From Planctomycetaceae bacterium (GTDB taxonomy: Bacteria; Planctomycetota; UBA1135; GCA-002686595), in assembly GCA_016125265.1 (NCBI GenBank), contig WGMC01000029.1:35581-99580 (forward strand): DNA of 64,000 nucleotides. The letters run 5' to 3'. The notes under the pieces are model-generated. The model did not search any database, was not told the origin of the DNA, and saw only the letters and a program-made list of their open reading frames with translations. Position numbers and translations under genes: made by a program. This document shows, one piece after another, positions 34,852 through 42,596 of the stretch. Position 1 is the first letter of the stretch; every line of letters starts with the position of its first letter.

Positions 34852-36216
34852 GTGAAACAGCCCGTCGCCAAGAACCTGCGCCTGATGGCCTACGACGGCG
34901 CCGCCTTCAGCTTCATGGTGGGCGCCGGCGAGACGTTCTTGCCGGCGTTCGCCTTGGCGCTCGGGCTCGGAGACGTGGTTTCGGGGCTGGTGGCGACCGT
35001 GCCGCTCCTGTTCGGGGCCCTCTTGCAGGTGGTGGCCCCGTGGGCGATCCAGCGCCTGGGCTCGCGGCGGCGCTGGGTCGTCGGCTGCGCGGCCGTGCAG
35101 GGGCTGACGTTCGTGCCGCTCATCGTCGGAGCGCTCAGCGGCGTGCTCGCGCCCGCGGCCCTCTTCGCCGTGGCCGCGGTGTACTGGGCCACCGGGCTGT
35201 CGGCCGGCGCCGCCTGGAACACCTGGGCCGAGGACCTGGTTCCGCGATCCCTGCGCACCCGCTACTTCGCGCGGCGCGCGCGGCTGATGCAGTTCGCGGT
35301 GTTGCTCGGACTGTTGCTCGGTGGACTCTTGCTCGACGCGGGCCGCGAGGGCGGCAGTCGGTTGCTCGCCTTTGCGGTGCTCTTCTCCCTGGCCGCCATC
35401 GCGCGTGGGACCTCGACGTTCCTGCTGTCGCGCCAGAGCGAACCCGCGCCCCAACTCGACAGCCTGGCGCCGCTCGCGTTCGCGACCGTGCGCCAGCGGT
35501 TGACCCGCGGCTCCTCGGGGCGCCTCCTGGTCTACCTCTTGTGCGCGCAAACGGCGGTGCAGATCTCGGGCCCGTTCTTCACGCCGTACATGTTGAGCGA
35601 GCTGCGCCTCTCGTACCTCGAGTACATGGCGCTGCTCGCGACCACCTACGTGGTGCGCATCCTCGTGTCGCCGATGATCGGCGAACTGGCCCAACGCGTT
35701 GGCCCACGGCGCCTCTTGTTCTGGGCGGGCATCGGCCTCTTCCCCTCCCCCATTTGGTGGGTGATGGCGGACACGGTCGAGATGTTGCTCCTCGCGCAGG
35801 TGTACGCCGGTGTCGTCTGGGGAGCCTTCGAACTGTGTTCGCTGTTGCTGTTCTTCGAGACGATCCACGTCCGCGAGCGCACCAGCGTCCTCACGCTCTA
35901 CAACCTCGCCAACGCGGCGGCGTTCGTGGTGGGATCCCTGATCGGCGCCACCGTGATGGCGGGATTCGGCGTGTCCCGGGACACCTACCACGCGCTGTTC
36001 CTGGTGTCGGGTGCCCTGCGCCTCCTGCCGGTGTTCCTGCTGCGCGGCGTCGAGGAGGCCCGCACCCTGCCCGGCACCCTGGCCACCCGGACCGTGGCGG
36101 TGCGCGCCAACTCGGGTTCCCTGGAACAGCCCGTTCTTGGCGCCATGCCCCGCCGCCGCTGGATGGCCGTGCTGCGCGCGCGCGCCCGCTCGATCGCGCG
36201 CGCCGCCCGCCGCTAG
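34852..36216 (+). CDS. MFS transporter
   Basis: 454 residues from GTG 34852, with about 12 hydrophobic segments spread over residues 12-410. The amphipathic cytoplasmic loops carry the MFS-style RLGSRRRWVVG after helix 2 and QRVGPRRLLFW in the second half. The C-terminal 45 residues are basic and soluble. The substrate cannot be told. Family members with an initial AYDGAAFSFMVGAGETFLPAFALALG segment are common in planctomycetes and related phyla. Stands alone; repeat cassette B follows. Confidence 0.85.
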   Translation: MKQPVAKNLRLMAYDGAAFSFMVGAGETFLPAFALALGLGDVVSGLVATVPLLFGALLQVVAPWAIQRLGSRRRWVVGCAAVQGLTFVPLIVGALSGVLAPAALFAVAAVYWATGLSAGAAWNTWAEDLVPRSLRTRYFARRARLMQFAVLLGLLLGGLLLDAGREGGSRLLAFAVLFSLAAIARGTSTFLLSRQSEPAPQLDSLAPLAFATVRQRLTRGSSGRLLVYLLCAQTAVQISGPFFTPYMLSELRLSYLEYMALLATTYVVRILVSPMIGELAQRVGPRRLLFWAGIGLFPSPIWWVMADTVEMLLLAQVYAGVVWGAFELCSLLLFFETIHVRERTSVLTLYNLANAAAFVVGSLIGATVMAGFGVSRDTYHALFLVSGALRLLPVFLLRGVEEARTLPGTLATRTVAVRANSGSLEQPVLGAMPRRRWMAVLRARARSIARAARR

Positions 36217-36284
36217 CGCACGCGTGCACCTGCGATGCGCGCGCCCGCAACCGAACAGCCCCACGCGCAAAAGCCCCACGAAAT

Positions 36285-36595
36285 GGCCCGGGCCTTCAGC
36301 CCGGAGGCCGCAATGCCCCAAAACCTGGGGCGATGCCCCAGGCTACTATGGGGCGGGGCGTTGCCCCGCAAGACCGCGCACGTGGACGCGAAACCGCGCG
36401 TCACCATCCCACGCGACGCGTGAACCGCAAACTGTGCGCCAACGGCAGCGCCGTGCGTGAACCGCAAACTGTGCGCCAACCGAGGCGCGGTCGCGATTGG
36501 CCCTCCGAAGCGCCAACGGCGCGGCTCGATAGTAGCCTGGGGCAACGCCCCAGGTTGGCTGGGAAATCGATGGAAGGGCTGAAAGCCCGCTCCAT
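36285..36595. repeat. Composite intergenic repeat cassette B
   Basis: The same design as the cassette at 23072-23463. A left arm (about 36285-36348) and an inverted right arm (about 36530-36593) each carry CCTGGGGC, a 3-nt loop and GCCCCAGG (36324-36342 and 36536-36554), plus a GGGCTTTCAGCCC-like part. The centre contains GGGGCGTTGCCCC, a different 26-bp repeat in two copies, and a CTCCGAAGCGCCAACGGCG stretch shared with cassette A. It occupies the gap between the MFS gene and the alcohol dehydrogenase gene; no protein-coding frame there is credible. Confidence 0.72.
36418..36480. repeat. Two 26-bp direct repeats in cassette B
   Basis: Perfect 26-bp copies beginning GCGTGAACCGCA lie at 36418-36443 and 36455-36480, separated by 11 bp. 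They take the position held by the 24-bp tandem units in cassette A but differ in sequence. Confidence 0.85.
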
Positions 36596-36697
36596 CACCA
36601 ATGCGCACACCACGACGTCGCCGGTACCGCGGCGTACGTAGGGCCGTTCGGAGCGACGCCGTCGTCGCCACGGCGGCCACTGGCGCCGAACTCGCGA

Positions 36698-37759
36698 TCA
36701 ACCGGCGTTCAAGGACGCCATGTCGATCACGAAGCGGTAGCGCACGTCCGAGCGCACCAGCCGTTCGAAGGCCTCGTTGATGCGCTGGATCGGAATCACC
36801 TCCACCTCGGAGGTGACGTTGTGGGCCCCGCAGAAGTCGAGCATCTCCTGCGTCTCCGGGATCCCGCCGATCAGCGAACCGCTGAGGCTGCGCCGACCGA
36901 AGAGCAGGCTGAACGCCGATACGGCCAGCGGCTTCTCCGGCGCACCGACCAGGGTCAGGTTGCCGTCGTGGCGCAGGAGCCCCAGGTAGGCGTTGATGTC
37001 GTGGTCCGCCGAAATCGTGTCGAGCAGGAAGTGGAAACTGCCCGCGTGGCGCTCCATGTCGGCGGCGTGAGTCGAAACGATGACCTCGTCGGCACCGAGG
37101 CGCAGGGCGTCCGCCTTCTTGCGCTCGGAGGTGGTCAGGACCACGGTGTGCGCGCCAAACGCCTTCGCCAACTTCACCCCCATGTGGCCTAGGCCGCCGA
37201 GGCCCGCCACACCGACCTTCATGCCCTTCGCAACGCCAAAGCGCTTGAGCGGCGAGTAGGTCGTGATGCCCGCACAAAGCAGCGGCGCAGCGCCGGCCGG
37301 GTCCAGGTGCGAGGGCACACGGAGCACGAAGTGCTGGTCCACCACGATGCTGGACGAATAGCCCCCGTAGGTCACGGGCGCGGTCTTGTGGGCGTCGACG
37401 CTGTTGTAGGTGAAGGTCCCGCTCGCGCAGAGGTTCTCGAGGCCATCCGCACACTGGGGGCAGGTGCGATCGGAGTCGACCAGGCAGCCGACACCCACGA
37501 GGTCGCCCTTCTTGTGCGTGGTCACGCTGCTGCCAACCTTGTTGACCCGCCCGATGATCTCGTGCCCGGGCACGAGCGGATAGACGGTGGGCATGAACTC
37601 CTTCCACTCGTTGCGCACCTGGTGCAGGTCCGAGTGGCACACACCACAGAAGAGAACATCGATCTCCACGTCCGTCTTGGTGACGGCGCGGCGCGGGATC
37701 GAAAGGGGGCCGAGGGGTTTCGTGGCGCTCGGGGCGGCGTAAGCTTTGGCTTGGTACAT
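36698..37759 (-). CDS. Zinc-dependent alcohol dehydrogenase, YahK/cinnamyl-alcohol-dehydrogenase type
   Basis: 353 residues. The catalytic zinc motif is GVCHSDLHQ with GHEIIG; the structural zinc cluster is in CPQCADGLENLC. The coenzyme loop is VAGLGGLGHMGVKLAKAFGA, whose following residues (TTSERKK) suggest NADPH, as in YahK. It reduces aldehydes broadly. ATG 37759 (MYQAKAYAAP) is the family start. It lies 10 bp after the UbiB-like gene on the same strand, so they may be co-transcribed, but a functional link is not obvious. Confidence 0.92.
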   Translation of the reverse strand: MYQAKAYAAPSATKPLGPLSIPRRAVTKTDVEIDVLFCGVCHSDLHQVRNEWKEFMPTVYPLVPGHEIIGRVNKVGSSVTTHKKGDLVGVGCLVDSDRTCPQCADGLENLCASGTFTYNSVDAHKTAPVTYGGYSSSIVVDQHFVLRVPSHLDPAGAAPLLCAGITTYSPLKRFGVAKGMKVGVAGLGGLGHMGVKLAKAFGAHTVVLTTSERKKADALRLGADEVIVSTHAADMERHAGSFHFLLDTISADHDINAYLGLLRHDGNLTLVGAPEKPLAVSAFSLLFGRRSLSGSLIGGIPETQEMLDFCGAHNVTSEVEVIPIQRINEAFERLVRSDVRYRFVIDMASLNAG

Positions 37760-37769
37760 GCGTACCAGC

Positions 37770-39449
37770 CTACCGTTTCCCCGAGCGCAGGATCGACCAG
37801 AGCAAGGCCACCCCCATCGCGGCACTGGACAGGAACCCCAGGAACCCGAACAGCGGCAGGTCGAAGAGCCGCGGCCCGCGGTCGATCGTCATCCCGATCG
37901 AGGTGCCGACGATCAGGGCGGCGGTCACCATGCCGATCACCAGCCGGTTGGCGCTCCTGTTGATCTGGGCGGAAAAGTCGTCGAGCTGTTTCAGCTCGAA
38001 CCGCATCTGGAAGCGGCCGCGACGCAGTCGCGACAGGATCGAGCGCAGGTCCCGCGGCAAGTCCGCCACCAACCCCACCACCTCCGAACCGTGGCGGCGC
38101 AGGAGCGCGCGCAGCGAGTGGTGCCGGCGCAGCGAACGGCGCACGATGGGCTCGACCCGCCGTGTCAGGTCGAAGTTCGGATCGAGCGAACGCCCGAGGC
38201 CGTCGAGCAGCGCGAACACACGCAGCAACGATGCGACGTCCGGCGGCAGGAAGAGCGCATTCTCGCGGATCAGATCGAGCACGTCGGCGATCAGCGCGGC
38301 CGTGTCGACTCGCCCCAGGGCAGTGCCGTACCACCGGTCGATGAAGGCGCGCGCGTCCTGGGACAAGAGGTCCATGTCGACCTCCTGCTCGTCGCCGCCC
38401 CAGGCCACGAGCAACTCCGCAACACGCGTTTCCTCGCGCTGGAACACGGCCACGAGCAGCGCCAGGAACTCGCGCCGACGGGTCTCCGAGAGGCGGCCGA
38501 TCATGCCGCAGTCGAGCAGCCCCAACCGATCCGCCGACAGGAACATCACGTTGCCCGGGTGCGGATCCGCGTGGTAGACGCCCCGCTCGAACACCATCTC
38601 GAGCACCGCGTCCGCACCCTGCCGCGCCAGCAACGGGCCGTCGACCGCCATGCGGCTCGGATCCTCGAGCCACTGGCCGGCGCTCAAACCCTCGAAACGC
38701 TCCAGCACGAGGAGCTGCTCGCGGGTGAACTCGTCCAGGACGGCGGGCACTTGCACACCGCTGTCCGCGCCGAGGTTCTCGGCGATCAACGCCGTGTGGC
38801 GCGCTTCGAGTTCGAAGTCCAGTTCGGCCCGCAGCGTGCGCGAGAAGTGCCGCACCAACTGCCGCGGCCGGTAGCGCCGCAGGTTGGGCAACTCCGCTTC
38901 GACGAGGTCCGCCAAACGTGCGAGCAGGCGGAGGTCCGCCTCCACACGCTCCCGAATCCCCGGTCGACGGATCTTGAGCACAACCTCCTGACCCGCCTTC
39001 GTGCGCGCGGAGTGCACCTGCGCAATCGAACCCGCGGCCATCGGCTGGGGGTCGAAGCGCGCGAACACGGCCGACGGCGCGCCGCCCAAGTCCTCGAGCA
39101 ACTGCGCCTCCAACTCCGCGTACGGCACGGGCCCCACACGCTCGAGCAAACGCCCCAGTTCCGCCGTCCACTCGGGCGCGAGAAGGTCCGGTCGGGCCGC
39201 GAGGAGCTGGCCGAACTTGACGAAGGTCGGCCCGAGTTCCTCGAGCGCGCGGCGCACCCGCTCGGGCAGCGGCATGTCGCGCAGGGAAGCGAGCGAATCC
39301 CAGTGCAGCGCCCGGCCCGCGCGGCTGAGCAGCGTTCCGATGCCGAGGGACTGCACCACGTCGCCGAGTCCGTGGCGGATCAGCGTGGACGCAATCTCCT
39401 GCAGGCGACCCAGGTCCCGGGCGGCGCTGAGCACTTCGAGCACGCTCAT
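37770..39449 (-). CDS. ABC1/UbiB family atypical kinase-like protein
   Basis: 559 residues. UbiB hallmarks: the KFGQ motif (78-81, TFVKFGQLLAARPDLLAP), the Ala-rich loop AAGSIAQVHSA, VVLKIRRPG, YHADPHPGNV and LLDCGMIGRL, then two C-terminal membrane helices (about 497-515 and 523-545). UbiB proteins are ATPases supporting isoprenoid quinone synthesis; since mqnB and mqnD start on the opposite strand 78 bp away, this copy may serve menaquinone metabolism (inferred from context). The ATG at 39449 is chosen at the family N-terminus. Confidence 0.92.
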   Translation of the reverse strand: MSVLEVLSAARDLGRLQEIASTLIRHGLGDVVQSLGIGTLLSRAGRALHWDSLASLRDMPLPERVRRALEELGPTFVKFGQLLAARPDLLAPEWTAELGRLLERVGPVPYAELEAQLLEDLGGAPSAVFARFDPQPMAAGSIAQVHSARTKAGQEVVLKIRRPGIRERVEADLRLLARLADLVEAELPNLRRYRPRQLVRHFSRTLRAELDFELEARHTALIAENLGADSGVQVPAVLDEFTREQLLVLERFEGLSAGQWLEDPSRMAVDGPLLARQGADAVLEMVFERGVYHADPHPGNVMFLSADRLGLLDCGMIGRLSETRRREFLALLVAVFQREETRVAELLVAWGGDEQEVDMDLLSQDARAFIDRWYGTALGRVDTAALIADVLDLIRENALFLPPDVASLLRVFALLDGLGRSLDPNFDLTRRVEPIVRRSLRRHHSLRALLRRHGSEVVGLVADLPRDLRSILSRLRRGRFQMRFELKQLDDFSAQINRSANRLVIGMVTAALIVGTSIGMTIDRGPRLFDLPLFGFLGFLSSAAMGVALLWSILRSGKR

Positions 39450-39526
39450 GGGCGTGTTATACGGGCTCGCGGTCGCGATGCTGTAGGGTACGCCGCCCGT
39501 AGGCCGCCCGCGGCCCCCACCGTCCC

Positions 39527-40195
39527 ATGTCGAAACCGACACTGCTCTTCGTGCCCACGGCCCTGGAACTGCGCCGCCTGGACGACCTGGGCGGAGTGCC
39601 CCCGGGCCACGCCCTGTGTTACCTCGTGGGCTTCGGACCCGTGGCGGCGGCGGCCCGGGCCGCGGCGTTGATCGAGCGCCTTTCGCCGCGACGCGCGTTG
39701 CTTCTCGGCATCGCCGGCGCCTACGACACGGGGACACACCCTTTGGGTTCGGCCCTCTGTTTCGACGAGGTCGGCCTCTTCGGTGTGGGCGCGGGCGAGG
39801 GCAAGGCGTTCCTCGGACCGCCGGCGCTCGGTTTTCCCCAGTGGCCCGCCGAGGGTTCGGCGCCGGCCATCGAAGACCGCCTTCCGCTCGTGCGGCCGGC
39901 GAGCGCAGCCACCGCGCCGCTGCTCTTGACCACCACGGCCGCCAGCGCGACGCCCGAGCAAGCGGCCGAGCGCCGCCGCCGGTTCCCGGGCGCCTCCGCC
40001 GAGGACATGGAGGGCTTCGCGGTGGCCTTTGCGTGCCAACTGGCGCGGGTGCCCCTCTGCATCGTGCGCGGCATTTCGAATCGCGTCGGCGACCGCGATC
40101 CCGCCTCTTGGAACATCCCGCTGGCCCTGGCCGGAGCGCTCGCACTCGCCAACGCCGTGCTAGCCGACGAGGACTGGCAAGGAGCCGATTCGTGA
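39527..40195 (+). CDS. mqnB: Futalosine hydrolase
   Basis: 222 residues of the nucleosidase/phosphorylase fold: a FVPTALELRRL start, the LLLGIAGAYDTGTHPLGSALCFDEVGLFGVG stretch, AEDMEGFAVAFAC with the catalytic glutamate, and CIVRGISNRVGDRDPASWNI. It splits futalosine to hypoxanthine and dehypoxanthinyl futalosine in the alternative menaquinone pathway. Context makes this firm: the next gene is mqnD, overlapping as GTGA. ATG 39527. Confidence 0.92.
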   Translation: MSKPTLLFVPTALELRRLDDLGGVPPGHALCYLVGFGPVAAAARAAALIERLSPRRALLLGIAGAYDTGTHPLGSALCFDEVGLFGVGAGEGKAFLGPPALGFPQWPAEGSAPAIEDRLPLVRPASAATAPLLLTTTAASATPEQAAERRRRFPGASAEDMEGFAVAFACQLARVPLCIVRGISNRVGDRDPASWNIPLALAGALALANAVLADEDWQGADS

Positions 40196-41025
40196 CGCGC
40201 CTCGCCATCGGCATCTCGACCTGTCCGAACGACACGTACGCGTTCCACGGGTTGCTCTCCGGCGCCGTGGAGGTACCGGGTGTCGAGCTCGACTTCGTGC
40301 TAGCCGACGTCGAGGAGCTGAATGGGCGTTTGCTCGGCGGCACGCTCGACGTCGCGAAGATCAGCTACCACGCGGCGCTGCGCGCGGATGGCTCGATCGC
40401 GATGCTGTCGGCCGGTTCGGCGCTCGGATTCGGTGTCGGGCCCGTCGTGCTCGGATCGAAACGGCGCGCCGAGCGCACCGGCCCCACGCGTGTTTTGACA
40501 CCCGGCGCGCTGACGACGGCGGCGCTCCTCTGGGAGCTCTTCCACGCAGGCGAAGCGGAAACGGTGCACGTGCGTTTCGACCAGATCCCCGGCGCGCTCA
40601 GCCAGGGCCGCGCGGAACTCGGTGTGTGCATCCACGAGGCGCGATTCACGTGGGAGCGCTGGGGTGTGGATTGGGTGGAAGACCTGGGCCAGCGCTGGGA
40701 GGCCGAAACGAAGGCGCCGCTGCCCCTCGGCGGCATCGCCGCGCGGCGGGACTTGGGGGAAGACCTCTTGGCGCGGCTCGACGACGGCATCCGACGTTCG
40801 ATCGACTGCGCGAAAAAGGATCGCGAGGGTGCGCTGCGCACCATGCGCGCCCACGCGCAGGAACTGGACGACGCGGCGCTGTGGCAACACGTTGAACTCT
40901 ACGTGACCGACGACACGTACCGCCTTTCGGAGGCCGCGCGCGCGGCGGTGCGGACTCTGGAGCGGCGCGCGCGCGCGGCGGGGCTGTTGGCGGCCGGGCC
41001 GGAACTCGTCATCCTGGGGCGATGA
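40192..41025 (+). CDS. mqnD: 1,4-dihydroxy-6-naphthoate synthase
   Basis: 277 residues. It begins LAIGISTCPNDTYAFHGLLSG, the MqnD hallmark, with DVAKISYHAAL, GFGVGPVVLGS, TPGALTTAALLWEL, LGVCIHEARFTW and LPLGGIAARRDL following. It is a periplasmic-binding-protein-like fold acting in the cytosol, converting cyclic dehypoxanthinyl futalosine to 1,4-dihydroxy-6-naphthoate. Start GTG 40192 overlaps the mqnB stop. The neighbouring mqnA and mqnC are not in the window. Confidence 0.95.
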   Translation: MTRLAIGISTCPNDTYAFHGLLSGAVEVPGVELDFVLADVEELNGRLLGGTLDVAKISYHAALRADGSIAMLSAGSALGFGVGPVVLGSKRRAERTGPTRVLTPGALTTAALLWELFHAGEAETVHVRFDQIPGALSQGRAELGVCIHEARFTWERWGVDWVEDLGQRWEAETKAPLPLGGIAARRDLGEDLLARLDDGIRRSIDCAKKDREGALRTMRAHAQELDDAALWQHVELYVTDDTYRLSEAARAAVRTLERRARAAGLLAAGPELVILGR

Positions 41026-41372
41026 AACGGCTGTTCCACCTCGCGAGTCCCGGCGCGTGGGACGAGGCAAAGCGCAACGGATCGCTCGAACCCGCGAGTT
41101 TGGCGTCCGAAGGTTTTGTGCACCTCTCCTTTGGCGAGCAAGTGGCGGGCACGCTGTCGATGCACTTCGCCCGCGGGCGTTCCGATGCACAAGAGCTGCT
41201 CTTGTTGGAACTGGACGCCGCGGCGCTCGGGGCAAAGCTGGTCGTGGAGCCCTCCCGCGGCGGCGCGCTCTTCCCCCACCTCTACCGGGCGCTCGTCCCC
41301 ACCGACGTGGTGGCCGTGCACCGGATCGCGCGTGCCGACGGGGACCACTGGGACCTGCCGCCGCTCGGCTAG
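41022..41372 (+). CDS. DUF952 family protein
   Basis: 116 residues. The DUF952 pattern is clear: LFHLASPGAWDEAKRNGSLEP, EGFVHLSFGEQVAGTL, LLLELDAAALGAKLVVEP and FPHLYRALVPTDVVAVHRI. The family has an ADP-ribosyltransferase-like fold of unknown function. The ATGA overlap with mqnD indicates co-translation, but that may be incidental. It ends 5 bp from the convergent phosphatase gene. Confidence 0.85.
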   Translation: MKRLFHLASPGAWDEAKRNGSLEPASLASEGFVHLSFGEQVAGTLSMHFARGRSDAQELLLLELDAAALGAKLVVEPSRGGALFPHLYRALVPTDVVAVHRIARADGDHWDLPPLG

Positions 41373-41377
41373 GAGCT

Positions 41378-41971
41378 TCAGCCGCCGGAGGGTGCTTCCA
41401 CCGGTGCGGCTTCGCCGAGCGAGAGCTCGAAGTGCACGGGGGCCGCCGCTCCGCGCACCACACACACGAGCCGGTGGTGCACGTGTTCGGCGAACTGGGG
41501 GCCGGCCGGACCCTTCTCCAGGTCCACCAGTTCCACGCCCATGCGCTTGCACAGCTCCGGCACCGTGTTGGAGTGGCCGCAGAGCACCGCCACGGAGCCC
41601 GGCGGCAATGCGTCCACGGCCGCGAGCCAGCGCTCGGGCTCGCGGGCGGGCAGCACTTGGACCTCCGCGCCGACGGCCTTGGCCAGGGGTCCAACGGTGT
41701 CCTGCGTGCGCCGGTATTCGCTTGCCGCGATCAAGGCGGGCCGGGCGGGGGCCAAGAGCTCCGCCAGCGCCTTCGCGCGGGCCAGCCCCACCTCGGAGAG
41801 CGGCGGATCCCGCTTGTCCCCTTCGCCCTTCTCACCGTGCCGCAACAACAGCACGAGGCGAGGCGCGTCGGTGCCCTCGCCCACCTGGGACGCGGCGACG
41901 GTCGGCAGCGCGAACAGCGAGCCCGCGGTGGCCAAGAGAAGGCCGCGGCGCGGTAGGGAGGCTAGGTGCAT
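41378..41971 (-). CDS. Secreted histidine phosphatase (phosphoglycerate mutase-like, SixA-type)
   Basis: 197 residues. A signal peptide (about 9-27, RGLLLATAGSLFALPTVAAS) with a twin-arginine-free start precedes the phosphatase core: LLLRHGEKGEGD with the phospho-accepting histidine, LSEVGLARAKALAELL, ASEYRRTQDTVGPL and CGHSNTVPEL with the second histidine. It probably dephosphorylates a small molecule or protein in the periplasm. Members with the PPLSEVGLARA segment are widespread in bacteria; substrates are unknown. Confidence 0.85.
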   Translation of the reverse strand: MHLASLPRRGLLLATAGSLFALPTVAASQVGEGTDAPRLVLLLRHGEKGEGDKRDPPLSEVGLARAKALAELLAPARPALIAASEYRRTQDTVGPLAKAVGAEVQVLPAREPERWLAAVDALPPGSVAVLCGHSNTVPELCKRMGVELVDLEKGPAGPQFAEHVHHRLVCVVRGAAAPVHFELSLGEAAPVEAPSGG

Positions 41972-42040
41972 GGTGGACTCGGGGATGGATGGCAGGGGTA
42001 GGCCTCAATAGGCCCCAAGGGGACGATGCCGCAGGAACAG

Positions 42041-42101
42041 CCGCGGCCGCGCTCCCCGGTTGAGGAGCGCGGCCGCGGCGAACGGAACCCCCTTGGGTTC
42101 C
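42041..42101 (-). terminator. Very strong tandem hairpins downstream of the Hc1-like gene
   Basis: A 15-bp perfect stem with an 8-nt loop (42041-42078; arms CCGCGGCCGCGCTCC and its complement) is followed by a 7-bp stem with a 4-nt loop (42084-42101, GGAACCC and GGGTTCC). They start 26 bp after the Hc1-like stop codon. No T-tract follows, but the stability and place indicate a transcript end or an mRNA-protecting structure. Confidence 0.6.
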
Positions 42102-42126
42102 GGACGGAGTGGGGCGGAGCTGACGC

Positions 42127-42312
42127 TCAGCCCGGTCCGCCCGCGTCCCGCAGCTCCAGCATCTCCTTGCGGATCTCCTGGGCCAGATTCTTGATGTCCT
42201 GCATGGCCTTGCGCACGCGGGCGCAGGCGGCCTTGTTGCCGGCAACGGCCTTCTCGACGTCCTCGCGGGAGGCTTGGACCGTCTGGACCAGGGTCTGGTA
42301 GTTCTGGGTCAT
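42127..42312 (-). CDS. Hc1-like small histone H1 homologue
   Basis: 61 residues. The segment EKAVAGNKAACARVRKAMQDIKNLAQEIRKEMLEL matches the N-terminal helical hairpin of chlamydial Hc1, whose members share a GNKAAxxRVR core and an IRKE ending. The Lys/Ala-rich DNA-binding tail of chlamydial Hc1 is absent, as in the short versions found in planctomycetes. It is expected to bind DNA or help compact the nucleoid (inferred from family). It has a 280-bp upstream leader that is duplicated at 44172-44311, and strong hairpins downstream. ATG 42312. Confidence 0.75.
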   Translation of the reverse strand: MTQNYQTLVQTVQASREDVEKAVAGNKAACARVRKAMQDIKNLAQEIRKEMLELRDAGGPG

Positions 42313-42450
42313 GGGTTCGGTTGGGATCTAGAAACGGGTGGAGTGTTCGAAAAGGGTGGGGAGACGCGCCGCCCCCACCAGGAGGGCCACAGGAAAGCCC
42401 TGGGGCGCCCCTGGGCACTGGGGCAGCCTACCGGCCCCGGCGGGCCGAGT
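42178..42450 (-). repeat. Copy 1 of a ~270-bp direct repeat (Hc1 leader and 5' coding part)
   Basis: This stretch is repeated at 44037-44311 in the same orientation with about a dozen base differences and one single-base indel. It covers the first 44 or so codons of the Hc1-like gene and about 140 bp upstream. The two copies are 1859 bp apart. Confidence 0.9.
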
Positions 42451-42596
42451 CGAGGGGCCACCTTGGCCGTCGAGGGCGCCATTGGGCCGCTGGGAGTCCT
42501 CGCGCCGAGGCAGCGGGGCCGAGTCACGCGGCGACCTGCGCACCCGATACCTTGCGCAGACAGTTCCCGGGGGGGCCGCCCCGGGGCGAGGTGCGA

